Of a DNA stretch of 64,000 nucleotides, positions 1 to 23,826 are shown piece by piece. Source of the DNA: Apostichopus japonicus (Eukaryota; Echinodermata; Holothuroidea; Aspidochirotida; Stichopodidae); contig NC_092576.1 in assembly GCF_037975245.1 (NCBI RefSeq), positions 10,125,501 to 10,189,500 of the forward strand, given 5' to 3'. The position numbers and the translations under genes were made by a program. Every line of letters begins with the position of its first letter. The stretch's first letter is position 1. Under the pieces are notes generated by a model that saw only the letters and a program-made list of their open reading frames with translations, searched no databases and was not told the DNA's origin.

Positions 1-799
1 CACATTGTTTCTCGGAGTTTTCGATAGACTAGCTATTGAAGCGAAGGGGCCTTGCTAAAATAGTTGTTAATGGGATATCAACCGCACCGTCAGTGTAACG
101 AAAATTTTGTTTTTCGTATGACACAGTGTGGTGTTTGCTATTGATGAAATTGGTAAACAGTTTCATTAGCTTACTTATGGTTTCAGTATGTATTATTGAG
201 ACCCCTCAGGTGGTTAACAGAAGGCCAACAGCTGGTACTACCAGTTGTGTAACAAGCATGTACAGGGCCCCGGTGCGGGCAATATAAGCCTGGGCCATGA
301 AACTAGAGTTCACATTCATCGACGCCCAATCATAGATATTTATTATACCTTTATATTGCACCCCTTTAAGTCTGGATATGACACTCTCAGGCCATATATT
401 GGCTACATTGTGGCCCGGCTCCCATCGGATGAGTGGTTAATTTTCTCGGTCCTTGTCCCCTCCCCATTGGGTAGGCATGTGTAGGTGCACAATTCGTGGC
501 CCAACGGGATAGTTTTTTAGCTCAACGATTATGGACGGAGTGTACACGTGCATGGTGAAATTGTCAATGCTTTGACAGACGCGTATTGGACTAAATGCAT
601 ACTTTCATCCGGAAGATTGGGTAGCATGAAATGATGGTTGAAATCAACGTTCTTTTAGAGGGGGGGGGGGGTGGATGAGGAAGAGTTGAGAAATGAAAAA
701 CAATCAATAACGGAGTTCAACCTTAATGTTCAAATCTGTATTGATTCTCATACGGCGCTCTCTAGCATCCACCATAAAACCCCAGTCTCTCCCCCCTGT
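1..799. other. No gene recognised
   Basis: Includes a 79-codon open frame at 245-484 without recognisable similarity, and a 12-base G run near 661. Otherwise plain sequence. Confidence 0.5.
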
Positions 800-1525
800 T
801 GAAACAATCACTCTTGGACCTTCTTAGACCACTTCCGTTGTTCCTGGAGGTCCATCTTCGTTGGATCATTTACGAGGAAACACGTCTCGTTCAGCAGTGC
901 TTGCCGTTCGTGTTTTAAAGTGAAGATTTTGTCCTGGTAGAAAGACAATTTATAACAAGCAAAATCGCGGTCTCTCCCGTCTACCATTCTCCCATCTCGA
1001 TCGGCACTCTCTATCTGGCATCCTGGCATTTCATCCTTGTCAAGTATCTACCAGGCTCCCTGGCAAGCTTGATGCAGTCCTCATTCTCTTCTGTCTTTAA
1101 CACGATCATTCTGATGTTGTTTCGTTGGGAAAAAAAAGGTTCTTGCTAATTGATTTGGGTGGAATGTTCATCGTGAGATGCTTACACGGAAACTTGTGTT
1201 GCCTTAAGTTGCGTCACTTTCTTTCCAGACTGTCGCATTTCTTTTTCAGTCCATCAAGTTGAGAAAGTATAGGTTTTCCACTACTATCTTCTAGTCCTTT
1301 GGCGCTTGTGAAAGTCCTGTCGAATAATTTTCAGTTCGTTGGAAGATTCTCTCCAGAGAACCAGGTGAAACTTCCTCCTCGCTTTCATCGTCCTTTCTGG
1401 AAAAACATCTTAGGTTAGAGGCTAGGCCAGTTAACGTATAGGTTGAGCGTTGTTGCACGTCTTATTTTGTTTTCTGGTTTAGGCTACCAGCTGGTCGTCC
1501 TCTACCTCTTTTACTCATTTTCCAG
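800..1525 (-). pseudogene. LINE ORF1 remnant (transposase_22/L1 ORF1p-like)
   Basis: On the minus strand, fragments in different frames appear in order: MSKRGRGRPAGSLNQKTK (from about 1519), a Ser/Glu-rich stretch, a coiled-coil-like SQLDGLKKKCDSLERKV, then NNIRMIVLKTEENEDC, and a C-terminal part at 1029-808 (KLSFYQDKIFTLKHERQALL..NETCFLVND). The order of basic N-terminus, coiled coil and RRM-like domain matches L1/Tx1-type ORF1. Several frameshifts break it. No RT follows. Confidence 0.55.
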
Positions 1526-1529
1526 TTAG

Positions 1530-2892
1530 AAGGGGACCAAATGGGTAAAAGGCGACGAGAAGCATATAAACTTTTGTCTTTGAAGAAGGACAAAAAGAAG
1601 AAGGTATATCTGGAGCCCGTATAGGCATACGTTCTTACTCGGCCAACATCTCAAGCTCTCCCAATAGTATTACGTATAGACGTATACAGCCTTCCATGCC
1701 CAGTTGGTACGTACATAGCTTTGCACGTAATACACTCTCACACTCAAACCACTTTTCATAAACCGTTCTTCGAAATCGCTGAAATAAATTTCACGGATCA
1801 ACTTTACAATAAAAGGAAGCTTGAAAAGTATTTGGAACATCGAGAATTGAAACTTGGCGGAATCGATGTCAGAGCAGAATGTAGTACAGATAAGCTTAGG
1901 CTTCGCAAAACTGTCCGATTATAAACGTTAGAATAGCTTACATGCGATAATTTTATAATTCCAATTGTGAAAAAAAAGTAGGCAAAATAAAGTTTCCCTG
2001 AATTTTATACGAATTTCCCAATTCTTTTTGTTACCCATTTGAACCACGGCCATTTTTTTTATTTTGAGAATTGAGGGCGCTTCAAAAGTGACGTAGGCGA
2101 GCCACTTCGTAACTTCATAACAAGCTAGAGTTTATTTCTTCTTAAACACAGTACATTTCAATAACAATCCAGAAATTAACAAATAGGGAGTGAAAAGGAA
2201 AGAGAAAAGAATGACACACGTTCTTTCAATGATTTGTGCTGAATAGTTAGAGAGGGGAAATAGGGGGGGGGTGGGGGTGGCGGTTTAGGTGGCGTTTAAG
2301 GTGGGGGGAGGAAGACCTTAGAAAATATTAAAAATGGAACGTGGCACCAGAGACTGTTAAGAGAAAGAAATTTCCTTAAGAGACAAACGTTTGTAGAATT
2401 TTACTACAAAATTTACTTACATTTACAAGGACACTTTTACCCGATGATTGAAACAAATGCTACATTTTTAATATAACTGGGTCTCTTTCCTAAAATATGG
2501 TTTCAAGAACTCAATCCTATCGGCTGAAATGTACGGTCAAACAAACATGTAATGAAATTCGTCTCCTAAAGAATTCTGGTCACATAATTCACACAATCTG
2601 TCATGAAAATTAATTCTAAGTTACATAACGACACTTAAAAATGGATCATAAAAGAACACAAACATGGCAATATATTAACTATATTATCATACACTGGATG
2701 TTTACCAAATTCATACAATTTATTTCAAAAACATGAAATACATTTCTGAATCATTTTAATTGAAATATGTGCCTCGATCTTACTCGAATACGTGTTTACA
2801 GTTTTTAAGGAATAATAAAATTAAACACCTATCGGTTATAATATTACAGTCACTGATATTGGTTTCTCTGAATGTGATATTCAATAGTCAGC
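1530..2892. other. No gene recognised
   Basis: A 67-codon plus-strand frame at 1721-1924 has a charged, helix-like sequence (LYNKRKLEKYLEHREL) but no splice or start context I trust. It could be a retrotransposon scrap. Confidence 0.4.
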
Positions 2893-3345
2893 CTATAATG
2901 GAATGACGACCTTCCTTGCTGGCTTTATAGGGTGTGACGGCTCGCGCAAAAAGAAACGTCTAATGCCGGTAATTTGACGTAGTTTTGAATGAGGTGTAAC
3001 AGAAGTGTTAGACACCACCATAGATCCCAGAAAATACACACACTGCTTGCTACCGTCGGTAATTATACACTAGTGCATAGTCAGTACATACAGCTGCGGT
3101 CAATACCCACAGCACAGTATACAAACGATACAGCGATGGACATCTCAGGTCCAGCTAAAGATAACAAGGTATCACGTTTCATTACTGACTGCATTTTGTA
3201 GCGACACGAACAAAACGTCACTTGCAAGCAGCAGAAAGTTAACTTTTTCAGATGGCCGCACGCGGTTTGGGGCGAGTCTTCAATGCCTTTAAACCTCTGG
3301 ACATTTAATCTACTTGGTAAGGATGTCCGCATTTACAGTTATATA
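2893..3345 (+). repeat. Degenerate SINE-like repeat interrupted by a MITE
   Basis: The flanks 2895-2927 (GACGACCTTCCTTGCTGGC..) and 3292-3345 (ACCTCTGGACATTTAATC..) together match one continuous stretch at about 57374-57450. That continuous copy leads into a tRNA-like head. Confidence 0.65.
2928..3287 (+). mobile_element. MITE copy 1 (GAAGACTCGC family)
   Basis: About 360 bp, flanked by TTTA on both sides (2924-2927 and 3288-3291). The left end is GGGTGTGACGGCTCGC and the right end GCGAGTCTTCAATGCC, which are imperfect inverted repeats. It shares its whole length with copies at 23454-23826 (same strand) and 40155-40470 (opposite strand). No coding capacity. Confidence 0.75.
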
Positions 3346-6300
3346 GCGAGTGATTTGAATGAAAACAGCCATTATTTAGATTGTGTTTAGTTTTCCAGCA
3401 AAACTAGGTCTTCTTCATCTGATAATAACCTAAAGCGACAAGGAGTAATAAGAATTGAAACTGTTGATTCTTTTGCCAACATCCTAATGGAAGACACCGA
3501 TGCATCTATTTTTACCTCGGTCAAAATTGGAACCTTTACGGGTTACGCTTCATTGACGATATATCTTCATTCCAGCTTTAAAATACCTGTAATATAGTGG
3601 TATAATCTGGCGGTAACAATTTCTTACTTTGTGTTTTGCCAAATTCCTGTAGAGCCTTGCAAAATTGACACACGTGATGCACATAGATAATGGAAACCCA
3701 ACTAGGGATATACTATTTAAATTATATCGAATTTGGTTTTCCAGCTCACTTGAAGGGATGTACATCATGAGGGAGTCGTTTACTGTTCAGTTTTCACGAG
3801 AGTTTTAAAATAACGTACTTTGTCACGTTTATGTGTTATTGTACACAATAATACTTGGCAGTATCGTCTTCGTTGAGCATTCTCTATACAATCAATGGTT
3901 AGTTGAACAAAACACTATAAGGTAAGTTTGTTTTTTGTTGACCTTGAGAGATTGCTGAAAAAGGAGTCTTAACCGTTACAATAGCTCATGCGCGCGAGTG
4001 TGTCCGTGAACGAAAACCACATTTTTGTGTGTGCATATTTAATGTTTCAGCCGTATCTTTGTGATGACATCTTTGTTGGAACTTTGCCAACACCTTTAAC
4101 CCAACGTTTTGGGCCACAGTTATATGTTATATGTTCACTGTTAACCTACAATGAAGTGTTACTGTTTTGTGTGAAGAAATATAATTATATACATAATGAT
4201 TTCATATAATTATTAAGTTCTGAACAAACTGATATTATGTGCTTGTGATATTTATTGTTTAAATGGTATAGTATTGCTTAAACTCTATATCTTTGTGGGT
4301 AGGCTACATGTGTATTCAAGAAGTTTGTAGCAGCCACAAGTTGATAATACAACTCGCAATCATGTGGAATAAGTAACTTCCGTAGTCAAACGCAAATTAT
4401 TTAGTGTTTACAGAGGTGCACCTCAAAACGACCGTATCTTAGTCTGTGTGTGTAGATGTATTTATCAACGAACTTTACTAGATCACCTGTTAACGAACAC
4501 CTACAAATTTATAGTACTTTTGAGAATAGGGTTGGATATGGCGATTTAAAAAAAAAAAAAAATTCTTAACCTATTTTCGTTACTAATTTTATTTCACATC
4601 ATTTCCTACGACTTCCTTGTACTAGAGGTGAAGGGCATCGCTTTTCAAATTAATAAAACTTGAGGTAAAAAATTTCAGAAAAAAAAGAACGACCTTTGCA
4701 GAAATGTTCTGCCTGATACAAAGAAATTATCAAGAACTATCAAACCGTGTTCCAACTTTTTGACCCCCCCCCCACAGGTTTGTGTCTCTATATATTCCCT
4801 TAGAATCAAGTGACAACGTTAGTCGCTGTGCAATAATTACATTTTACAAACACTTCATTTGTTTTCCATGGTCTTGTTTGATGCAAACGTTGCATTTCAA
4901 ACTTTGACTCCTTGCAAGTATTGTCATACTTGCATAGTACATATTAACGAATTTCCAATCATCACAAATATCGTTGATGTAACTTAAGCAAATGAACAGC
5001 GCATCGCTGTCCGACATTCTTAAATAACAGGCAAATAAAAGCGTATATATGGCTAGAACAAGCTTTGAATCAGTGATGTCATGTATACGGTTCCCGTGTT
5101 CTACCAATGGAGCTGGCCAGCTTAGTTGCAGTCAGAAGCCACATTGTAAATTGTACCCCCGAAGCCTCCTCGCAATCAGTAAAGGATAATATTTGAACCA
5201 ATGATAACGTCTTTAGATATACTTATACCAGTGTCTTCATTTAACTATTATGAAAGAGAATAGTTAACTCCTTATGTTCCAATTGCCACGTCATATCATT
5301 GTTCCTGGGGAAAATATTTACACATTGTAATTACTTAAAATCTGTTCATTTTTGTCAATAGGGACCCAAGTATTGACAGATAGGTATTGAAATTAGGTTT
5401 TAATTTTTATAATGTTTTTTCATAATTAAGCTAAGTAGATATGTAAATATGCAAATGAGGTCATGATACATACACTGTACTTTCCTTTGCCCATTTGTAA
5501 ATATGCAAATGAGGTCATGATACATACACTGTACTTTCCCTTGCCCATTTGAAATTATTTTGATGAAATCTGCTGGACTTTTGATAGTTTGATGAGTTCA
5601 AGACATGTTATTTTATAAGTAAAATATAATTTGATGTTTGAATGTGAGGAAAATGACTGATTTTTTGACGTTTTGTTAAATTTTCATTCGCGAATAAATT
5701 ATTTATTTTACAGGCTACCAAATTTAGGGTTTATATAAAAGTTATGGTCTCCATGCTGGTCAAGGGCTCTTCTGGGGTGATAAGTATAGGCTGTTGTTCA
5801 TCCACGTCATATTTGGCACCTCAGTTGTTGCTGTAACTGGAAAAATAAAATATTTCCCAATACGGAAACGGACTAGATAAAGAAGCATCGGAAGGAGAAA
5901 TAACATGGCAACATTGAAACTGGTTAAGTCCTTCGTTCCTTGCTTGTCACGCAAAATAGCTAACAGTAAGACATGTTAGACATAGGGAATTGAGCCCTTT
6001 TTACAATTTTAACTTGGTTAGATTGTCACATCACACAATGCAGCGCATATTGGAATGTTTTGCCTGAAAATGCGCAGAGCGGTAGTCTTGCGCAATTAAC
6101 CACAGCCAACGTCAAGTCGATCCAATATTTTTGGGGGCTGATGCTTTTGTATTGTAACGATCTTGTATGTAGTATCGCAGAAGTAAATTCGTGAAAATTG
6201 TTAAATCTGCCAGAGATGTTGATGAATTTCACATTGTTTCATTATACCCTTTCAGACGTAGAGCTGGTAATTAATTTACATCCACAACGAGTCATGCAGT

Positions 6301-6904
6301 GTGTATTGTATAATTGAATTTACACCCTTCGCGTTAACGATGCCGTATGTCCACTCTTAGACTTGGTGTATATAAAACGCTTTATTTTAAGCCACCATGG
6401 CGATGCAGCAGTAATTTAGTATCCGTGTTCTGATCAAAGTTGAGCATAATCAACGTTTCAAAATTCATATTAGGTACATACCACTGCACATATGCGATTC
6501 GACATTTAAGGTTGAGTACCGACTCTCTTGGTGTTGAACGGTTTGCGTAATTTTTTTTCCTAGAACAAATATGAGCATCGGCCAATCAAAGACCCTGGAT
6601 TCCAAACATGTGACGTTTTTTTCAAAAAACATGTTCTGAATCTTTTTTCCTAGTTTTGACCCCAGAATATGAACGGCAATCTTTCATTTTCATAGGAACT
6701 GGATCCCCAACCCACTTTCTAAACCCTAACTCTGATTTCAAATGAATTTGTAAATTCCTGAAATACCTGAAACCCTTATCCGTCCTGGGAATAAAACTTA
6801 GGCGAACGGTTCACGTGTACTTTAACAAAACAATACTGCAGTTCAGAGAACCTAATGGTGCCAATTTTGAACAAACAAACACTTGTTTTGAAGACCTCAT
6901 CAGT
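3346..6904. other. Intergenic, no gene recognised
   Basis: AT-rich sequence with small random frames, poly(A) and poly(C) runs near 4548 and 4765, and the 54-bp duplication at 5442-5551. Confidence 0.5.
5442..5551. repeat. 54-bp tandem duplication with ATGCAAAT octamer
   Basis: Two almost identical 54-bp units start at 5442 and 5496. Each holds ATGCAAAT (5449-5456 and 5503-5510), which equals the POU/octamer consensus. No gene start is seen nearby, so a regulatory role is only a possibility. Confidence 0.85.
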
Positions 6905-9055
6905 GCTTTTTATTATTATTATATGGTTCCTTGTCCCTTCGAGGCTCTGGATGCCATGGTTCGCCACTTCGTTCTATCCTCCGCTGTTCGTGCCAGATCA
7001 TGTAGGCTTTTTCCTGTCCAATTCCGGATGTCTGCCAACCACGTGTTCCTTGGTCTCCCTCTTTTCCTTTTGCTCCCCACCTTCCCTTCAAGGAGTTGTT
7101 TCTGAAGCCCATTCGATCGCAAGATGTGGCCCATATACTGCATCTTTCTGTTTTTCAACTCTGATAGTAGCTTCCTCTCTTCGCTCACCCTGTTAAGTAC
7201 CTCCTCATTGCTCATCCTGTCTTTGTAGGACACTTTCAGCATCTTTCTATACAGCCACATCTCGAAGGCTTCAATCTTATTTTCTGTCTCTTTAGAGAGT
7301 GTCCATGTCTCTGAAGCATACAGCAGGGTTGAAAGGATGTAGCATCTCACCATTCTTTTCCTTGTTACAAGCTTTATGTTCTTACTAGTCAGCACGTCTT
7401 TAAGCTTTATGAAGGAGCCTCTTGCAATTTCTATGCGTGACCTGATCTCTTTGTCACAGCGGCCATCATCGGTTATCGTTTGTCTAAGATAATTGAAGAT
7501 CTTCACCTGTTCTAGTAGTTCTCCGTTCACTCTGATATTCAGCTCCTTCCCTCGTCTAACCGACTGACTAGCATGACTTTTGTCTTCTTCGTGTTCATTT
7601 TCAGGCCCATCCTCTCACTCCTTTCTTTAACCTCATTCACTATTCTTTGCAGTTGGTCTTCATTCTCTGCCAAGAGTGCTGTGTCGTCTGCATATCGCAG
7701 GTTGTTCACATTCCGTCCACCGATGCTAACACCCTTCAGGTCTGCTATTTCTTTGAAGATGGTTTCTGTGTACAGATTGAACAGCTTCGGAGATAGAACA
7801 CTCTTGTCTGACCCCCCGATCTATGGTGAATACATCCGACTGTCCTTCCTCAAATTTGACTGATGCTGTATAATGTCTGTATCAACTTGAGATCATTCTT
7901 ATCAATGTCCAGTTTCTTAAGTGAGTTCATAATGTCCTTATGGTATACCCTGTCGAAAGCCTTTTCGTAGTCTATGAAGCATATGTGTACTTCTTGACCG
8001 ATCTCCAAATATTTATCGAGGATGATGCGTAAATTGAAAAGACCTTCTCTAGTTCCCATTCCAGGTCTGAATCCTGATTGGGTGTCTCCTATCTCTTGCT
8101 CAATAGTCCTTGCATTTCGACGTATGATGATGCTCAGTAGTACTTTTATGCCGTGACTCATCACGCTTATTGTACGATAGTCAGTACAGTCAGTAGCATT
8201 GCTCTTCCTAGGAATAGTGATAAATTGTGAGTGCTTGAGATCTTTTGGGAGCTCTCCAGACCTATACATCTCATTGCAGAGTGACGTTAGCATCTCAATT
8301 CCTTTGAAAATCCAATGCCTTCAGCTCCTCAGCTCTAATTCCATCACAACCAGGTGTTTTACCATTCTTAAGATTCTTCACTGCTTCCTCTACTTCTTCG
8401 ATGAGTATATCTGGTCCTTGTGGGTTCTCCAGTGGTGTTCGCTCAGGTCTACCTACATCACTGTATAGATTGCAGATGTATTCCACCCATCTCTTGTTAA
8501 TGCTCTCATTTTCAAACAGCATGTTCCCATAATGTGATTTTATACAGCTGCCTGTGTTCTTTATAGGCCTTTGTCTGTCAGTAAGATCTTTGACTTTTTC
8601 ATGCATCCTCTTTATTTCATGCCTCTTTTCCAGGTCTTCAATCTCCTCACATTTTGATTTATACCATGCCTCCTTGGCTCTTTTACATTTCGTCTTAATT
8701 TCCTTGTCTTTACGATGGTACTCCTCTTCGGATTTTGAACTTTTCCTCTCATCCATCAGGTCTAGTATTTCTTCTGTCATCCATTTATTCCCTTTCTCTT
8801 TCCTTCTCCTTGGCAGCACAGTCTCTGTAGCATGTTTTATGCTGTGCTTCATACAGTCCCACATTCTTTCAACATTTGGTGTTTGCTCATTCTCCTCCAT
8901 CATCAACGATTTGTATTTGTTGCTGACTTCTATGGCGTATCTCTCTCTCATTTCATTCGTCTTCAGGCAATCTAGGTCTTTCTGGTCCGTCATCACGTTC
9001 CTCCTCGTGCTATATTTGTCGTAAATCCTTGTAAAATTGCAGACGTTCGTTGCTG
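6905..9055 (-). mobile_element. 5'-truncated non-LTR retrotransposon (RTE/CR1-like), frameshifted RT
   Basis: Minus-strand coding fragments follow in order. A pre-RT linker (8996-8295) ends GKTPGCDGIRAEELKA. RT palm motifs follow: DYRTISVMSHGIKVL, GFRPGMGTREG and CFIDYEKAFDRV (8293-7850). The catalytic LRYADDTALLAENE block is around 7725-7660. A C-terminal region (7530-6919) contains MVRCYILSTLLYASETW and KRKRGRPRNTW. Frame changes near 8300, 7840 and 7545 break the ORF. The endonuclease domain is missing. The 3' end is a (TAA)n tract at about 6908-6925, typical of RTE-like tails. The family name is inferred from the C-terminal motifs. Confidence 0.88.
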
Positions 9056-9673
9056 TTTGTTTTGTTCAAGCCCTATTGAAGTCATCGAGGACAAAACCAT
9101 TCAGTATGATCATAAACAACTTTTGTTAACAATAGATAACACGGGCCAATGATCGTAGGTAATTATACCAAAGCGTTTCGTCCCAGACTTTGTGGATGCC
9201 GTTTCAATGAAATCTTGTTTTTAGATACTACAAAGGTTCTAATTAGGAAGGAAAAGCAATTGCATGACTGAGCATATTTATAATGACTTTTTTGAAAGAG
9301 ATCGTTGCTGTATTGGTAACAATATACTTTAATCTACTATATATATACTAATAATATACTATAAGAGCCCGTTTCAGCCATGTCACAGATTAAGTTTAGA
9401 TACGCGGATAACACACACGGTTACTATATTCATTAATATAAGTGAGATATGAATCAAGTCTGGTTTATAGATAACAAATGGATCTGTCTGCAGACAGACT
9501 TCGAAGGCAGACTTAAACTGACTCTTGTGAACATATACTTTAAAATTAATGGGAGGGAAAAGTGACGTTTCTAGACACTTTTTTTGTTATTATATTATAT
9601 TAGATTATATATTGTTACCATATATTCTTTGACTTAATATTTTCCTTTCATTTTATGCCATTTCAGCATTATC
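9056..9673 (+). other. Upstream of the NLR-like coding start
   Basis: AT-rich. A polypyrimidine tract and TTTCAG at 9661-9666 precede the 7-nt leader of exon 1, so at least one noncoding exon is expected here or further upstream. I could not place it or the promoter. Confidence 0.45.
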
Positions 9674-20647
<10,974 letters not shown>

Positions 20648-20730
20648 AGAAACTGATTACTTCGAAATTTAAGAGATAGATTACACTAAAGGTCTTAAAG
20701 CGATCTCCACCAGCATGCATGAATAGTTAT

Positions 20731-21391
20731 CAGGGGCGTAGCCAGGTTTTTCAAAGTTGTAGGCACGACGTATTACGTAATTCAATACTATAATGTATTT
20801 TAAATTAGCAAGGTACATGTACAGAGTAGTCTTACTTTTCAACTTCTGATACTTAAGTAGATACAAAGATAGGCCAGAAATGTCTTTGATACAACTATAG
20901 CCAGTAATTGTATTTGATACAACTGTAGCTAGTAAATGTTTAAGTTGGCCTAATAAGAGAAGACGAGAGCTATCCGACGATTGCCATCTGATGCAAATTT
21001 CTTCAGCACAGCATCAACGTCAATTGCAAACTCTCTGTGGATGTGCATGAGTGCCAAACCGCAGAGTCTCTCTACATTCATTGCAGAACGCATGTAGTTT
21101 TTGATTCTGCGCATTGCGCTGAAAGACCTTTCAGCAGTTGCCGAAGATATTGGCATGGTTAGTAGCACTGTCAGTGCAACGGATATGTTTGGATACAAAA
21201 TCATACAGATCAGTGATAGCATGACGCAGTGTCTCACAAATGGAATCTGGAATGTGAACCTGTCCCTGCCATTTTGTCTTCCACCTAGAAAGTTCACTTT
21301 CCTGCAATGCGGCCATCTCATCGGATATATCACTAGCACGATCGATCACTGCATCCGCTGAAATGATACGCAATTCTGAGTTTACAATCAC
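20731..21391 (-). pseudogene. hAT transposase C-terminal remnant with one terminal sequence
   Basis: Minus-strand frames 21391-21131 (SDEMAALQESELSRWKTKW) and 21339-20950 (SSATAERSFSAMRRIKNYMR, then LALMHIHREFAIDVDAVLKK) make up the hAT C-terminal dimerisation region. A frameshift near 21190 separates them. The sequence CAGGGGCGTAGCCAGG at 20731-20746 has the look of a hAT terminal inverted repeat at the 3' side. The matching 5' end and the catalytic core are absent. Confidence 0.75.
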
Positions 21392-22024
21392 AAATATGAA
21401 TGTGAGAATGTTGTGATAATAATAGGGAAATATAGGCTCACCCCTAGTGAGTGTAAGTACTCACAATTTGATGAAAATGACGCCGATGTACAACATCGTG
21501 AATGTACCCAAGAGAAGCTGGTATCGAAAAGGCTGTTTTGGAACTTGGAACGATGATCGTGACAACAACAGGCAACAAAGTGCTGCAGCTCTAGAAAGTC
21601 TGTTAATCAACGATAGGCTTATTTGACTGTGGAATGTTTCTCAACTGAAATATTATCTGCGTAAACGGGTACTTAACTAGATGTTAAAACGGACTAGATC
21701 GGATCCTAGCCTATTTGTGGGAATAACGGAATACCCAATTTTTTTGTATAAAACTTCATTAGTTGTAATTTCTGTCTAGCCGTTGCGTACATCTTAACAA
21801 AAACAAGTAAGATAATCCGACAATCCTTTAGAAAAACAAATTTTATAAAAACAAAATGCGCATAACAGTCAGTTTGTATTTAAAGCAATTGGGCAAATTA
21901 TCACAAAATGGTGTATATTAGTACATTTTTAATAATTGTGGATACCTTTGAATCATTGTCATAGCGTTCAATAATTTCCCCTTTTGTTAGCTCTACCACA
22001 CTATAACATATCAAAGATGTCTGG

Positions 22025-22155
22025 TTAGTTTGTATCACTAGCTTAGTTTGTACCACTAGCTTAGTTTGTATCTCCAGCTTAGTTTGTATCTCCAGCTTAG
22101 TTTGTATCTCCAGCTTAGTTTGTATCTAGCTAAGTTTCTATCTAGTCTATTTTGT
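22025..22155 (+). repeat. 20-bp minisatellite, about 6 units
   Basis: Tandem copies of TTAGTTTGTATCTCCAGC with small changes. An open frame across it (YLQLSL repeats) is a by-product. Confidence 0.92.
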
Positions 22156-22484
22156 ATCTGTACGAATCACAATAACAGTAACTACTTGAAGGAATGGTCT
22201 GTAATCAGTATAAGATTAATATGTACGTTGTGCTTCCCCCTAAAAGTTAATAATAAATGGATCATACGATTAAATTGAAACTGCTTCCTGAGAACATGAG
22301 CAGATCTGGTGGAAATAGTTGTATTATTATCCTCGTAATGTAACGTTTAAATATCACGCTAATTACCCATATTTCCTTTTCTTATATTTTAAACCGATGT
22401 CTCTTCACAGCAACAATTAATGTATCATATTTATCCAATTGCGTTTTCTACATCGTATTTTAGGCATAAATAGCTTGCTTTATA

Positions 22485-22930
22485 AAATGAAAATGGTCAA
22501 GTCTCCACTTTGTTCATTTTGCAAGGATGCCGATGAAAAACACTAATACATTTGTTTCATAATTGTAGTCACGTCGAGCGATTCTGGGAGGTAGTGAATT
22601 CAGATTGCATTAAAACTAATTATACTTTTAATTTGACCAATACTTGTTTCGGTGATTTTGATGATATGGGTCATCCTGTGAACTTTTTAATTTTGCATGC
22701 TAAAAAATATATTTATACTTGTAGGTTGAATAACAAAATCCCAGATGTGCACGAATTTTATTTTAAGTTTCGCTTTCGACTCGACTTTTACTATTTTAAA
22801 TTTAAGCAAAACAACAATTTGTGTAACTTTAACGACTATTATGATTTCTTTATGTAAGCTTCTTATGTAAGTCTTTTTGCTGATTCTAATGTATTATGTG
22901 TTACGGTATTGTAAATAAATACAGTGGAAA
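22485..22930 (+). mobile_element. 3' end of an L1/Tx1-type LINE (RT C-terminal zinc-binding region)
   Basis: Reads SPLCSFCKDADEKH, an in-frame stop, then after a frame change FHNCSHVERFWEVV, and later LILHAKKYIYTCRLNNKIP. This is the Cys-Cys-His-Cys region at the C-terminus of L1-like reverse transcriptases, followed by an AATAAA-rich tail near 22912. A truncated, inactive copy. Confidence 0.65.
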
Positions 22931-23453
22931 AAAAATCAAAAAACATAAATAAATGCTGGAAGATATCAGGGTTCTCAATTTATGGATTTCAATTTAATAA
23001 AATAGCAACAGTTTAATAAATACTTCTTTTTTTTTTAGCAGATGATCGATTCTCTTGTGGGTTAATGTCTCTGGCCAGAAATCGAATAGTTTACAGCTCC
23101 CATTTTCTGCTAAAAGTAGTTTTTCCAGACATTAACGCAGGACGTCGATACTGAAACATGAAATGAGAAAAGATATAGGAATAGAAATGAAACATGAAAT
23201 TAAACTCGTCTAAAAATATATATATATTTTTGCCCAAATTAACTTTAATAATATATCAGAAGAAGTAAAGAATATGTTCCATTTTGAAGAAAAAAAAATG
23301 TGTTAAAGTTGTATTTATTATTATATTTTTAAAGTCTGTATGGTCACGACTAAATCAACTTTTATTTACATTCAAATGGAGAGCGATCAATCTCACTTAC
23401 GAACTTTTTGTTGTTAGAACAAATTTACTGCTAAAAAGTTATATTTTATTTTA

Positions 23454-23826
23454 AAGGGTGTGAAGAAGACTCGCGCAAAAAGAAACGTCTAATGCCGGTA
23501 ATCTGACCTAGTTTCGAATTCAGGTGTAACAGAAGTGTTAGACACCACCATCGACCCCAGAAAATACACACACAGCTTGCTACCATCGGTAATTAGACAC
23601 TAGTGTACAGTCAGTACATAAAGCTGCGGTCAATTCCCACAGCACAGTGTACAACCAATACAGCGATGGACATCTCAGGTCCAGCTAAAGATAACAAGGT
23701 ATCACGTTTCATTACTGTACTGTCTGCATTTTGTAGCGACACGAACAAAACGTCACTTGCAAGCAACGGAAAGTTAACTTTTCAGATGGCCGCAAGCGGT
23801 TAAATTTGGGGCGAGTCTTCAATGTC
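23454..23826 (+). mobile_element. MITE copy 2 (GAAGACTCGC family)
   Basis: Same element as at 2928-3287, about 373 bp, again flanked by TTTA (23450-23453 and 23827-23830). Its ends AAGGGTGTGAAGAAGACTCGC and GCGAGTCTTCAATGTC are the clearest inverted repeats of the three copies. Confidence 0.78.

Noticed and set aside
6900-9024. Plus-strand frames of 96-156 codons (Ser/Phe-rich)
   Set aside because: They are the reverse strand of the LINE reverse transcriptase.
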